Source: Verrucomicrobiaceae bacterium
GTDB lineage: Bacteria; Verrucomicrobiota; Verrucomicrobiia; Verrucomicrobiales; Verrucomicrobiaceae
Assembly (NCBI GenBank): GCA_015075365.1
Contig: JABTUN010000001.1
Span: forward strand, 806,001-870,000
DNA length: 64,000 nt
Direction of reading: 5' to 3'
Of this stretch, positions 1 through 10,885 are shown in pieces. Positions within the stretch are counted from its first letter, which is position 1. Every line of letters starts with the position of its first letter. Both the position numbers and the translations under genes were made by a program. Below the pieces are notes generated by a model. The model was given only the letters and a program-made list of their open reading frames with translations, ran no database searches and was not told the origin of the DNA.

Positions 1-1
1 T

Positions 2-2788
2 GACGAGGACGACCTCATGCCGCCGCCGGACTCTCACAAGAAGCTCACCGAGCGTCAAAAGAGCATCCTCAAAAAATGGATCGAGCAAGGCGCCGCCTAC
101 CAGCAGCACTGGGCCTATGAAAAGCCCGTCAAAGCCGCCATCCCCGCCGGCCAGCACCCCATCGACCACCTCGTGCAAAAGCGCCTCACCGAGATCGGTT
201 TGAAGCCTTCACCACGCGCTGACGCCCGCACCTTGATCCGCCGTCTCTACTTCGATCTGCTCGGCCTTCCTCCCAAACCATCCGACTTGTCAGTCGGGTC
301 GGACCTGTCCGACCAAAAGCTCGATGCGTTGGTCGCCCAGCTCTTCAAATCCCCTCACTACGGCGAGCGCATGGCCATCAGTTGGCTCGACCAGGTCCGT
401 TTCGCCGACACCATCGGCTACCACAGCGACAACCCGCACAACGTCTGGCCTTACCGCGACTACGTCATCGAGTCGTTCAACAAGAACAAACCCTTCGACC
501 GCTTCACCATCGAGCAGATCGCCGGTGATTTGATGCCGGGCGCGAATCAAGAGACCAAAGTCGGCTCCGCCTTCAACCGGCTGCTCCTCACCACCGAGGA
601 AGGCGGCGCACAAGCCAAGGACTACGAGCAGCGCATGCTCACCGACCGCGTCCGCGCCGTCGGCAACGCCTGGATGGGTCAGACCACCGGCTGCGCCCAG
701 TGCCACGACCACAAATTCGATCCCATCACCATGCGCGACTTTTATCAGCTCGGCGCTTTCTTCGCCGACATCAAGGAGCCGATCCTCGGCCGACGCGAGC
801 CGGGCATGATAGTGCTGGATACCGAAGGCGAAAAGAAACAGGCGGACATCGCGAAACGCCTCGCCGCCTTGCAGGCCGACTTTGCCAAACCGCGCCCGGA
901 ACTCGCCTCCGCGCAATCCGAGTGGGAAAAGAAGGCGCTCGAAGCCGTGATCGCCAACAGCACATGGCAGCAGCTCAAGCCGCTCACCGCCGCCTCCGCG
1001 AAGAAGAACGTCGCTCTCAAAGCCGACAAGGACGGCATCGTACGCGGCACGATCGACAAGAAACGCGACGAGCGGAAGCAAAACGACGGCACGGACACTT
1101 ACACGATCACCGCGAAGCTGCCGAAAGGCACCACTGGCATCCGCTTGGACGCGCTGAAGGAAAAATCACCGGGCATCGGCCTCGCCTCGAATGGCAACTT
1201 CGCGCTCAGCGAGGTCGCCTTGACCATCGGACGCAAGAAGCAGCACGAGAAACTCCCCATCGCGCATGCTACCGCGACCTTTGAGCAGAAAAACTTCCCG
1301 GCGAAGAACGCCATCGACGGCATCGCCGATCAAAAGCTCAACGGCTGGGCCGTGCTCGGTGCCACGGGCGCAGATCAGTCGCTCTATCTCGAACTCGCCC
1401 AGCCGCTTGCCGATGCGGAGGCTGTCGTCACCTTCGTGCTGAGCTTTGCGCACGATGGCAATCACGAGATCGCCAACCTGCGTCTCAACGCGACCACGGC
1501 TCCGGCTCCAATTCGCGCTCCCGGCATCGCTTTGCCCGCGAAGGAGATCGCCGACATCCTCAAAGCGCCTGCGGACAAGCGCAGCGCGGCGCAGAAGCAA
1601 AAACTCGTCGATGCCTACAAGCAAATCGCGCCCGAGCTCGCGGCCCTCCGCACCCAGCTTTCCTCCACCGAGAAAGAAAAAGCCGATTTCGAAGCCGCTG
1701 CGCCAAAGTGCATCGTCTCCGTCAGCGATGCGAACAAGCGCACCGTGCGCATCCTGCCGCGTGGCAACTGGATGGATGAAAGCGGCGAAGTCGTGAAGGC
1801 CGCGCTGCCCAGTTACCTGCCGAAACCGAAGATCGAAGGCCGCGACCTCACGCGCCTCGACCTCGCCCAGTGGCTTGTTTCCAAAGAGAACCCGCTTACC
1901 GCCCGCAATGTGATGAACCGCCTATGGAAGCAGTTCTTCGGCACCGGTTTGAGCAAGGTGCTCGACGATCTCGGCGCTCAAGGCGAGCCTCCGGTGAATC
2001 CTGCGCTGCTCGACTGGCTCGCCTGCGAGTTCATGGACAGCGGTTGGGACCTCCAGCACATGATCCGGCTCATCGTCACCAGCCACACCTACCAGCAGGT
2101 CAGCACCTCGACGAAGGAACTCACCGCCGCCGATCCCTACAATCGCGAATGCGCCCGCCAGAGCGCCTTCCGCCTCGATGCCGAGCTCGTGCGCGACAAC
2201 GCCCTCGCCATCTCCGGCCTGCTCGTGCCAAAAATCGGCGGCCCAAGTGTGAAGCCCTACCAGCCCGCCAAATACTGGGAAAACCTCAACTTCCCCACGC
2301 GCGAGTGGCAGAACGACAGCGGCGAAGGCCTGTATCGCCGCGGCCTCTACACCTGGTGGCAGCGCAGCTTCACGCATCCGTCGATGCTCGCCTTCGACGC
2401 CCCGAGCCGCGAAGAATGCACCGCCGAACGCAACCGCTCCAACATCCCGCAGCAAGCCCTCGTCCTCCTCAACGACCCAACGTATGTCGAAGCCGCCCGC
2501 GCCTTCGCCGCCCGCATCCTCCAAACCGATGGCGATGCCCCCAAACGCATCACCTGGGCCTTCCAGCAGGCCTTGCAGCGCCAACCCACCGCCGCCGAGA
2601 TGAAGACACTTTCGTCTCTCTTCACCAAACACCTCGCCGATTATCAAAAAGACCCCGTAGCTGCCCAAGCGCTGCTCAAAACCGGCGCCGCACCTGTCGC
2701 GGCCACTTTGAACCAGCCCGAGCTCGCCGCGTGGACCCACATCGCCCGCGTGCTGCTCAATCTGCACGAAACGGTCACGCGTTCCTGA
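2..2788 (+). CDS. DUF1549/DUF1553 (PSD1) cytochrome-type protein, 5' partial
   Basis: The frame is open from the first bases of the window and there is no start, so the gene is truncated at its 5' end. The first residues (DEDDLMPPPD, then LTERQKSILKKWI) match the end of a Planctomycete-type cytochrome c (PSCyt1) domain, so the missing part should hold its haem motif. A DUF1549 region follows (IRRLYFDLLGLPP), with an internal CxxCH-like CAQCHDH near nucleotide 692, then a beta-rich middle region and a C-terminal DUF1553 domain (NVMNRLWKQFFGTGL, TSHTYQQVS). The family is abundant in Planctomycetes and Verrucomicrobia as large exported proteins, often paired with a DUF1501 protein and suspected in polysaccharide breakdown. 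Exact function is unknown. The ATG at 17 is internal, not the start. Confidence 0.9.
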   Translation, partial: DEDDLMPPPDSHKKLTERQKSILKKWIEQGAAYQQHWAYEKPVKAAIPAGQHPIDHLVQKRLTEIGLKPSPRADARTLIRRLYFDLLGLPPKPSDLSVGSDLSDQKLDALVAQLFKSPHYGERMAISWLDQVRFADTIGYHSDNPHNVWPYRDYVIESFNKNKPFDRFTIEQIAGDLMPGANQETKVGSAFNRLLLTTEEGGAQAKDYEQRMLTDRVRAVGNAWMGQTTGCAQCHDHKFDPITMRDFYQLGAFFADIKEPILGRREPGMIVLDTEGEKKQADIAKRLAALQADFAKPRPELASAQSEWEKKALEAVIANSTWQQLKPLTAASAKKNVALKADKDGIVRGTIDKKRDERKQNDGTDTYTITAKLPKGTTGIRLDALKEKSPGIGLASNGNFALSEVALTIGRKKQHEKLPIAHATATFEQKNFPAKNAIDGIADQKLNGWAVLGATGADQSLYLELAQPLADAEAVVTFVLSFAHDGNHEIANLRLNATTAPAPIRAPGIALPAKEIADILKAPADKRSAAQKQKLVDAYKQIAPELAALRTQLSSTEKEKADFEAAAPKCIVSVSDANKRTVRILPRGNWMDESGEVVKAALPSYLPKPKIEGRDLTRLDLAQWLVSKENPLTARNVMNRLWKQFFGTGLSKVLDDLGAQGEPPVNPALLDWLACEFMDSGWDLQHMIRLIVTSHTYQQVSTSTKELTAADPYNRECARQSAFRLDAELVRDNALAISGLLVPKIGGPSVKPYQPAKYWENLNFPTREWQNDSGEGLYRRGLYTWWQRSFTHPSMLAFDAPSREECTAERNRSNIPQQALVLLNDPTYVEAARAFAARILQTDGDAPKRITWAFQQALQRQPTAAEMKTLSSLFTKHLADYQKDPVAAQALLKTGAAPVAATLNQPELAAWTHIARVLLNLHETVTRS

Positions 2789-2844
2789 GCCAAAACCCAT
2801 CCCAACAACCCAACTCAGCCCCTTCCACAACCCCGTCCATAGCC

Positions 2845-3045
2845 ATGGCCACCTACGTTTACGAAACCATCCCCGCGAATCCCGACGAGCAGCCGCGCCG
2901 TTTCGAGGTGCAGCAGAAGATGAGTGATCCGCCGCTGACGACCGATCCCCAGACCGGGGAGCCCGTGCGCCGCATCATCACCGGCGGGAGCGGCCTCGTC
3001 ACCCATGGCGCGAGCATTCTCTCGATGAAGACCCGGGGACGCTAG
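2845..3045 (+). CDS. FmdB-like small protein lacking zinc-ribbon cysteines
   Basis: This 66-residue protein starts at an ATG 56 bases after the DUF1553 gene. Its frame and spacing match FmdB-family zinc ribbons: MATYVYE at the N terminus, then KMSDPPLTT, then PVRRIITGGSGLV. In the family, two CxxC knuckles flank these blocks. Here no cysteine remains (PANPDEQ and DPQTGEP stand where the knuckles should be). It therefore looks like a metal-free derivative of the fold. The frame is open far upstream, but only this segment is family-like. Role unknown; FmdB proteins are proposed to be regulatory. Confidence 0.72.
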   Translation: MATYVYETIPANPDEQPRRFEVQQKMSDPPLTTDPQTGEPVRRIITGGSGLVTHGASILSMKTRGR

Positions 3046-3106
3046 CCGTGGCTTGACGTGTGATGGGGCGGCCCCTAGAAGCGGGGCACCAACCGGCTCC
3101 CCTACC

Positions 3107-4720
3107 ATGACCGTCACAGCCCGCTTTTTCGCCACCGCCGCCTTTTTCGTCGTTGCCCATTCTTCCTCAGCAGAACTGGAGGGCATGATCCGTTCCGCCG
3201 TGGGAGTGACACGTGCAGGCACGCCCATCCCATGCCTCCTGAGCGAGGAACACCTGAATCATGGCTCAACAAAGCATCGAGTGCTGCTGGTGGGCGGGTT
3301 GGACGGAAGCCAGGAGTCCGTCGGAGCGGTGACACGAGCGGTGGAGGTGTTTCGACCAGCTGAAAACCAGCAAGTCGCTCTTTCAGCAGTGCCGGACGCG
3401 AGGCCCGGCGTCCCGACAGTCGGCGAGATGAAGCCGATGCTGTTTCCGCCCGCTGGCAACGCCTACAACCAGCCTGAGAACGACATGGCGCACTACCTGT
3501 GGCGCTGGATCGGCATGTACGCGCCGGATGCCGTGGTACTGGTGGCTGCGGATGGTGATGCCTCGGCGACATCGCTGGCAAAGGCTTTGGGAGAGGCGGC
3601 GGCGTGCGGCACCGGGACCATCCCATGCATCGTGAGCACGCCCGCCGACGCGCATAAGGCATTGACCCGGGCGGTCGTGAACGCGCGGCCTTCCGCGGCC
3701 TGGCTTGAGATACGGCGGCGCGTGGCGAGGTCCGCTGCCACGGTGGCAATGGAGCTGGCGGAAGTCTATGGGCACAAGCTGGACCCGGTCGCCTACATCC
3801 CGGCGCTGGCGGTTATCGGTCGCATGAGGCTGGGGGAACTGACGGGCGATGACGCTGCCTTGCGCGATGCTGAAAAAATCTGCGTTCCCTACAAAGACGG
3901 CGGCAAGGAATCCATGCCTGCAAACGGCAACGGCAGCACGATCTCGGGCCACCTGGTCTTTGCGGAACTGGCCCGCCGGAGCAGGGATGCTGGATGGACT
4001 GCGCTGGTGAAAAAGGCGGCGGACCACGGCTTTGACGCACAGGGACTGCCGAAGGAGTCCATGCCCTTTCACAGCGAGATGAGCGACTCCGTCTTCATGG
4101 GCTGCGCCATCCTCGCCGAGGCCGGCGCCTTGACGGGGGAGAAAAAGTACTTTGAGCACTGCCTGCGCCACCTGCGCTTCATGGAAAAGCGCTGCCTGCG
4201 TGCCGATGGCATCTACCGCCACTCGCCGTTGGATGAATCTGCCTGGGGACGCGGCAACGGCTTCCCGGCGCTCGGCCTCTCGCTCTCACTCAGTCAACTG
4301 CCGCCAGACTCGGCGGAGCATGCGGCCTTCCTGCAAAGCTACCACGCCCACCTGGCTGCCCTAAAAAGGCATCAAGATCCGACCGGTGCCTGGCATCAGG
4401 TCATCGACCATGAGGAAAGCTACCGGGAGTTCACCAGCACCTGCATGATCACGTTTGCCATTGTGCGCGGCCTGCGCCGCGGCTGGCTGGAGGCGGAGGA
4501 GTGGCAGCCGGTGGTGGACAAGGCATGGACGGCCATCAAGAGCCGCATCGGTCCCGACGGCCAGCTCGTGGATGTGTGCACCGGCACGGGCAAGATGAAC
4601 TCCCTGCGCGACTACCTCGACCGCACTGCCATCCTTGGCCGCGATGATCGTGGAGGAGCAATGGCCCTGATGGTGGCCACGGAGATCGCGTTCTGGGAAA
4701 AGGAGAAGGCCGGGCGGTAA
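3107..4720 (+). CDS. secreted GH88/GH105-like unsaturated glycoside hydrolase
   Basis: The protein has 537 residues. The ATG at 3107 is chosen because it is followed by a classic signal peptide (MTVTARFFATAAFFVV...SSSA); an in-frame start at 3053 would bury that leader. The C-terminal ~340 residues look like an (alpha/alpha)6 barrel of the GH88/GH105 families. The motif SAWGRGNGFPALGLS corresponds to the conserved WGRGNGW block, and DVCTGTGKM and TSTCMITFAIVRGL follow. GH105 enzymes remove the unsaturated uronate left by pectate or rhamnogalacturonan lyases, so a role in extracytoplasmic plant or algal polysaccharide breakdown is likely. The N-terminal ~200 residues (VLLVGGLDGSQES) are an additional alpha/beta region I cannot name with certainty; they faintly recall M14 carboxypeptidases. 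Confidence 0.75.
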   Translation: MTVTARFFATAAFFVVAHSSSAELEGMIRSAVGVTRAGTPIPCLLSEEHLNHGSTKHRVLLVGGLDGSQESVGAVTRAVEVFRPAENQQVALSAVPDARPGVPTVGEMKPMLFPPAGNAYNQPENDMAHYLWRWIGMYAPDAVVLVAADGDASATSLAKALGEAAACGTGTIPCIVSTPADAHKALTRAVVNARPSAAWLEIRRRVARSAATVAMELAEVYGHKLDPVAYIPALAVIGRMRLGELTGDDAALRDAEKICVPYKDGGKESMPANGNGSTISGHLVFAELARRSRDAGWTALVKKAADHGFDAQGLPKESMPFHSEMSDSVFMGCAILAEAGALTGEKKYFEHCLRHLRFMEKRCLRADGIYRHSPLDESAWGRGNGFPALGLSLSLSQLPPDSAEHAAFLQSYHAHLAALKRHQDPTGAWHQVIDHEESYREFTSTCMITFAIVRGLRRGWLEAEEWQPVVDKAWTAIKSRIGPDGQLVDVCTGTGKMNSLRDYLDRTAILGRDDRGGAMALMVATEIAFWEKEKAGR

Positions 4721-4728
4721 TGCATGTG

Positions 4729-4763
4729 CAAAAAGCCCATCCCGGCACTTCACCGGAATGGGC
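4729..4763 (-). terminator. rho-independent terminator of katG
   Basis: The arms GCCCATCCCGG and CCGGAATGGGC pair with one mismatch around a 7-nt loop. On the minus strand the stem is followed by five T. It lies 26 bases past the katG stop, between two convergent genes, so it may also serve the hydrolase on the plus strand, where the T-run is poorer. Confidence 0.75.
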
Positions 4764-4789
4764 CATTGGGCGGGGTTTTGTGTTTCGGA

Positions 4790-7213
<2,424 letters not shown>

Positions 7214-7228
7214 TCACTACCATGCTTC

Positions 7229-8149
7229 ATGCGCGGCGATTTGAACCTTCACCTGCTTGAGCAATTTGTGGCCCTGGCGCGGACGAAAAACTTTACCCGT
7301 GCCGCCGAGGAACTGCATCTTTCCCAGTCCGCGCTGAGCCGCGCCATCCAAAAACTCGAAGACCAGCTCGGGCAGCCGCTGTTTGAGCGCAAACCGCGCG
7401 AGGTGGCGCTCACCGAGCTGGGCGAGCTGCTGCTCGAACGGGCGAAACACATCCTGCAACTCACGGAGGACACCTTTTCCGAGCTCTCCGAGGCCGGACG
7501 CCGCGGACGCATCCGTCTTGGTGCCATCCCGACCATCGCGCCCTACTTTCTGCCGGGGCTGCTGAGCAGCTTTGCCAAACAGCATCCCGACATCGCCGTG
7601 ATCGTGCAGGAGGACACGACGGAGAATCTCATCAAGCGCTGCAGCCACGGCGAGATCGACCTCGCCATCCTCGCGCTGCCGCTGCTGGCGAAGAACCTCG
7701 AAGTCGAGCCACTCTTTGACGAGGAACTGCTCCTCGTCGTGCCCGTGGATCATCCGCTGGCCGCCTTGAAAAATGTGCCCATCGATGCGGTGGAGTCCTT
7801 TCCCTTCGTCATGCTCAATGAGGCACATTGCCTGTCCGACAACATCGCGAGCTTCTGCCGTCGTAAATCCGTGCAGCCCGTCACCATCGAACGCACCAGC
7901 CAGCTCACCACCGTTCAGGAGCTGGTCTCGCTCAATCACGGCGTTTCGATCGTGCCGGAGATGGCGCGCAGGATCGACAGCAGCGACCGCCGTGTGTACC
8001 GCGCCTTCACCGGCGAAAAGCCCCGGCGCACCGTCGCGATGATGTGGAACTCGTATCGCTTCCAAAGCAACGCCGTGAAGGCGCTCATGGAGCATCTGCG
8101 GCGCCAGGCCGGGCAGGCATCCACCCGTGCGCGGCGGCAGAAGGAGTGA
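7229..8149 (+). CDS. oxyR: LysR-family peroxide regulator, OxyR type
   Basis: A 306-residue LysR-type regulator. The N-terminal helix-turn-helix is clear (FTRAAEELHLSQSALSRAIQKLE, residues 22-44), followed by an effector domain. The segment HCLSDNIASFC places Cys201 and Cys210 nine residues apart. This matches the redox pair Cys199/Cys208 of E. coli OxyR in spacing and context (HCLRDQAMGFC there). That, and the divergent katG, support OxyR rather than a generic LysR protein. The ATG at 7229 is preferred to far-upstream in-frame starts, which would run through katG. It probably senses H2O2 and activates katG. Confidence 0.9.
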   Translation: MRGDLNLHLLEQFVALARTKNFTRAAEELHLSQSALSRAIQKLEDQLGQPLFERKPREVALTELGELLLERAKHILQLTEDTFSELSEAGRRGRIRLGAIPTIAPYFLPGLLSSFAKQHPDIAVIVQEDTTENLIKRCSHGEIDLAILALPLLAKNLEVEPLFDEELLLVVPVDHPLAALKNVPIDAVESFPFVMLNEAHCLSDNIASFCRRKSVQPVTIERTSQLTTVQELVSLNHGVSIVPEMARRIDSSDRRVYRAFTGEKPRRTVAMMWNSYRFQSNAVKALMEHLRRQAGQASTRARRQKE

Positions 8150-8158
8150 GAAGCACGC

Positions 8159-9502
8159 TCACTTTCCCGTCAGCCGGTTCCACAGGCCGCGCACGCCGGA
8201 CTTGGCACGACCGTCCTTGGAAGACCGCCCGGGCGCGCCATGCCGGGGCTTGTCCTGGCCCTGCTGGTTGCTGGAATGCCGTCCACCCCGGCCATGATCG
8301 CGCGGTTGGGACTGACGCTGGTGGCGGCGTTCGGGATGCTCATCAGGGACGGCAGCGGCGGCCGCCTTGTAGTCGAAACCCTCGGCACGCTTGCGCACCA
8401 GACCGCGGCCGATGAAGCGCTCCAGCTTGCGCAAGTCGTTCATCTCCTCGGGCGAGACGAAGCTGATGGCATCACCGATGGCCTGCGCACGCCCTGTGCG
8501 GCCGATGCGGTGGACATAATCCTCGACGATATGCGGAAAGTCGAAGTTCACGACATGCGAGATGCCGTCCACATCGATGCCGCGCGCGGCGATGTCCGTG
8601 GCGACGAGCACACGGACTTTCCAGGACTTGAAGTCCTCCAGGGCGCGCAAACGCTGGTTTTGCGAACGGTTGGCATGCAGCGTCGCGCAAGTCACACCGC
8701 CCTTCGCCAGCCTGCGGGCGATTTTGTCCGCGCCATGCTTCGTGCGGCTGAAAACGAGCACCATCTGGAGTTTCTCATCCTGGAGCAGGTGCTCCAGCAG
8801 GCCCATTTTGAGGTGTTTCGGCACCTCATAGACGAACTGCGTGACCGTCTCGGCCGGGTTTGAGCGACGGCCGACCTGCACGATCTTCGGCGCATGCTGG
8901 AACTCGTGGGTGATGCCCTCGATCTCCTTGGAGAGCGTGGCGGAAAAAAGCAGTGTCTGGCGCTTCTTCGGCAACTGGCTGATGACACGCCGGATGTCAG
9001 GCAGGAAGCCCATGTCCAGCATCCGGTCCGCCTCGTCGAGCACCAGGTGCTCGAGCTGGGAGAAGTCCGCGCAACGCTGGCTCATCAAGTCCAGCAGGCG
9101 CCCCGGGCAGGCGATCACGATGTCACTGCCGGCACGCAGAGCCTCCTTTTGCGGCTTTTCCCCGACACCCCCAAAGACCCTGGCGATCTTCAGCGGCAGG
9201 TGCCGCGCGTAGGCCAGCACGTTTTCCTCGATCTGCGCCACCAACTCGCGCGTAGGGGCCAGCACCAGCACGCGGGTGCGGCGGCGCTGGTCGGGCTGGA
9301 GAGGCCGGGCGGCCAGCTTGGTCAGAAGCGGCAGCGTGAAGGCCGCCGTCTTGCCCGTGCCCGTCTGCGCGATGCCGATGACATCACCGCCGCCAAGCAC
9401 GGCAGGAATCGCCGCCGCCTGGATCGGCGTGGGCTCGGTGTAGCCCGCCTCCTGGATGGCTTGAAGAATGTGGGAATCGAGACCGAGTGTTGCGAAGGAC
9501 AT
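8159..9502 (-). CDS. rhlE: DEAD-box ATP-dependent RNA helicase, RhlE type
   Basis: A 447-residue cytoplasmic RNA helicase. Motifs in order: Q-motif region (FATLGLDSHILQAIQEAGY, then TPIQAAAIP), Walker A AQTGTGKT, motif Ia PTRELVAQ, DEAD box VLDEADRMLDMGF, SAT in LLFSATL, and motif VI HRIGRTGRA. The C-terminal ~80 residues are basic and low-complexity (RHQRQSQPRDHGRGGRH), as in RhlE-type proteins where tails bind RNA. The start at 9502 is chosen because the family N terminus begins there (MSFATLG). Such proteins act in ribosome assembly and cold adaptation. It is convergent with oxyR with only 9 bases between, and divergent from pyrC. Confidence 0.92.
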   Translation of the reverse strand: MSFATLGLDSHILQAIQEAGYTEPTPIQAAAIPAVLGGGDVIGIAQTGTGKTAAFTLPLLTKLAARPLQPDQRRRTRVLVLAPTRELVAQIEENVLAYARHLPLKIARVFGGVGEKPQKEALRAGSDIVIACPGRLLDLMSQRCADFSQLEHLVLDEADRMLDMGFLPDIRRVISQLPKKRQTLLFSATLSKEIEGITHEFQHAPKIVQVGRRSNPAETVTQFVYEVPKHLKMGLLEHLLQDEKLQMVLVFSRTKHGADKIARRLAKGGVTCATLHANRSQNQRLRALEDFKSWKVRVLVATDIAARGIDVDGISHVVNFDFPHIVEDYVHRIGRTGRAQAIGDAISFVSPEEMNDLRKLERFIGRGLVRKRAEGFDYKAAAAAVPDEHPERRHQRQSQPRDHGRGGRHSSNQQGQDKPRHGAPGRSSKDGRAKSGVRGLWNRLTGK

Positions 9503-9647
9503 CCATGCCCATAACCACGTCCTGGGGCGGATGCGAGCGGTTTGCACCGAATCTGCGCCCCCTGACATGAATGCGCGGGCGGCCAGCGCAATTGGCCGGC
9601 CCACCTGCCGATTGATCCCGGACCGCCCTGCGCTACTAGAGACACCC

Positions 9648-10742
9648 ATGATCCTCACGCTCCCCAAGTGGTTTGACCTCCACACGCACTTCCGCCAAGG
9701 GCCTGCGATGGCCTCGTATATCAAAGCGCACCTTCACATGGGCTGCGCGGGCGCCCTGGCAATGCCGAACACACAGCCGCCCGTCTCCCGCATCTCGGGA
9801 GCGGCGCAGGCGGATGGCTGGAGCATCGAGGGCTATTCCGCGGAGCTTCGCGCGGCGGGCGCGGCAGCCTTTGAGCAGCTCATCGTCCCGCTGTATCTCA
9901 CCCGGCAGACCACCGCCGCGATGATCCGCGAGGGCGCGGCCGCCGGCCTGCTGCGCGCGTGCAAATACTACCCGCCGCACGGCACGACCAACGCGGAGCA
10001 CGGCCTGCCGATGGATGACCTCATCGGCGGCGAGGTCCTGCACGCGATGGAAGAACTTGGCATCGTGCTGTGCATCCACGGGGAGCAGCACGCGCTCACG
10101 GGTCCGGACTACCTCGATGCGCAGCAGAACGCAGAAACGCACTTTTACCGTGAGCGCATGCCACGCCTGCTCGACGCGCATCCACGCCTGCGCATCGTGT
10201 GCGAGCACATCACCACACGCACCGCGGCGGAGTTCGTCGCCGCCGCGCCGGAGCATGTCGGGGCCACCATCACGCCGCAGCATCTGCTCTTCACGCTCGG
10301 CCACCTGATCCAGGGACTGAAGTATCATCTCTACTGCCTGCCTGTCGTGAAATTCGAGGATGACCGCATGGCCTTGCGGCAGGCGGCGATGGAGGAAGGC
10401 CAGCGCCGGTTCTTTGCCGGCACGGACAGCGCGCCGCACACCACCAAGGCCACCGCCTGCGGCTGCGCGGCTGGTTGCTTCACGGGCGGCTGCGCTCCTC
10501 AGCTTTACGCGATGGCCTTCGAGGACGCGGGCGTCGATCTGGGCACTGGATACGGCCGGGCGCGCTTCGAGCGCTTCCTCTGCCTCAACGGCCCAGCCTT
10601 TTACAGTTTCCCCGCCTCACCGCAGCGCTTCCAGATGGAAAAAGCACCATCGCAAACGCCTTTGCTCGAAACTCCAGCCGGCCCCGTCACGCCGCTGCCA
10701 ACCGGCCTTGATCTTGAACTGACCTGGCGGATGGTGGGTTGA
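9648..10742 (+). CDS. pyrC: dihydroorotase, class II
   Basis: A 364-residue amidohydrolase catalysing carbamoyl-aspartate to dihydroorotate in pyrimidine synthesis. Metal-site motifs are intact: FDLHTHFR (first His pair), LLRACKYYPPHGTTN with the carboxylated lysine, CIHGEQH, CEHITT, and the catalytic Asp in FAGTDSAPH. The CACGCAAGCF-like segment (ATACGCAAGCFTGGCAP) is typical of the short E. coli-type class II enzyme. The start at 9648 gives the family N terminus (MILTLPKWFDLHTH); the frame is open upstream but unrelated. It stands alone, without other pyr genes. Confidence 0.94.
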   Translation: MILTLPKWFDLHTHFRQGPAMASYIKAHLHMGCAGALAMPNTQPPVSRISGAAQADGWSIEGYSAELRAAGAAAFEQLIVPLYLTRQTTAAMIREGAAAGLLRACKYYPPHGTTNAEHGLPMDDLIGGEVLHAMEELGIVLCIHGEQHALTGPDYLDAQQNAETHFYRERMPRLLDAHPRLRIVCEHITTRTAAEFVAAAPEHVGATITPQHLLFTLGHLIQGLKYHLYCLPVVKFEDDRMALRQAAMEEGQRRFFAGTDSAPHTTKATACGCAAGCFTGGCAPQLYAMAFEDAGVDLGTGYGRARFERFLCLNGPAFYSFPASPQRFQMEKAPSQTPLLETPAGPVTPLPTGLDLELTWRMVG

Positions 10743-10885
10743 CCCAGAAGCCACGGGTTCTTTATGTGGGCCAAGGACTCGGTATTCAAATGAGCTCCGA
10801 GGACCATGCGCCCAGGCTTCCCGCCAAAAGATGCTGCGTGTGAAGAACTAATGCGCACGAGAAACGTATAACGGGGCACGCGCCC

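Noticed and set aside
1870..2844. long open frame continuing upstream of the FmdB-like gene
   Set aside because: It is out of frame with the DUF1553 gene it overlaps and encodes Arg/Pro/Gln-rich noise. Only the last 66 codons look like a protein family.
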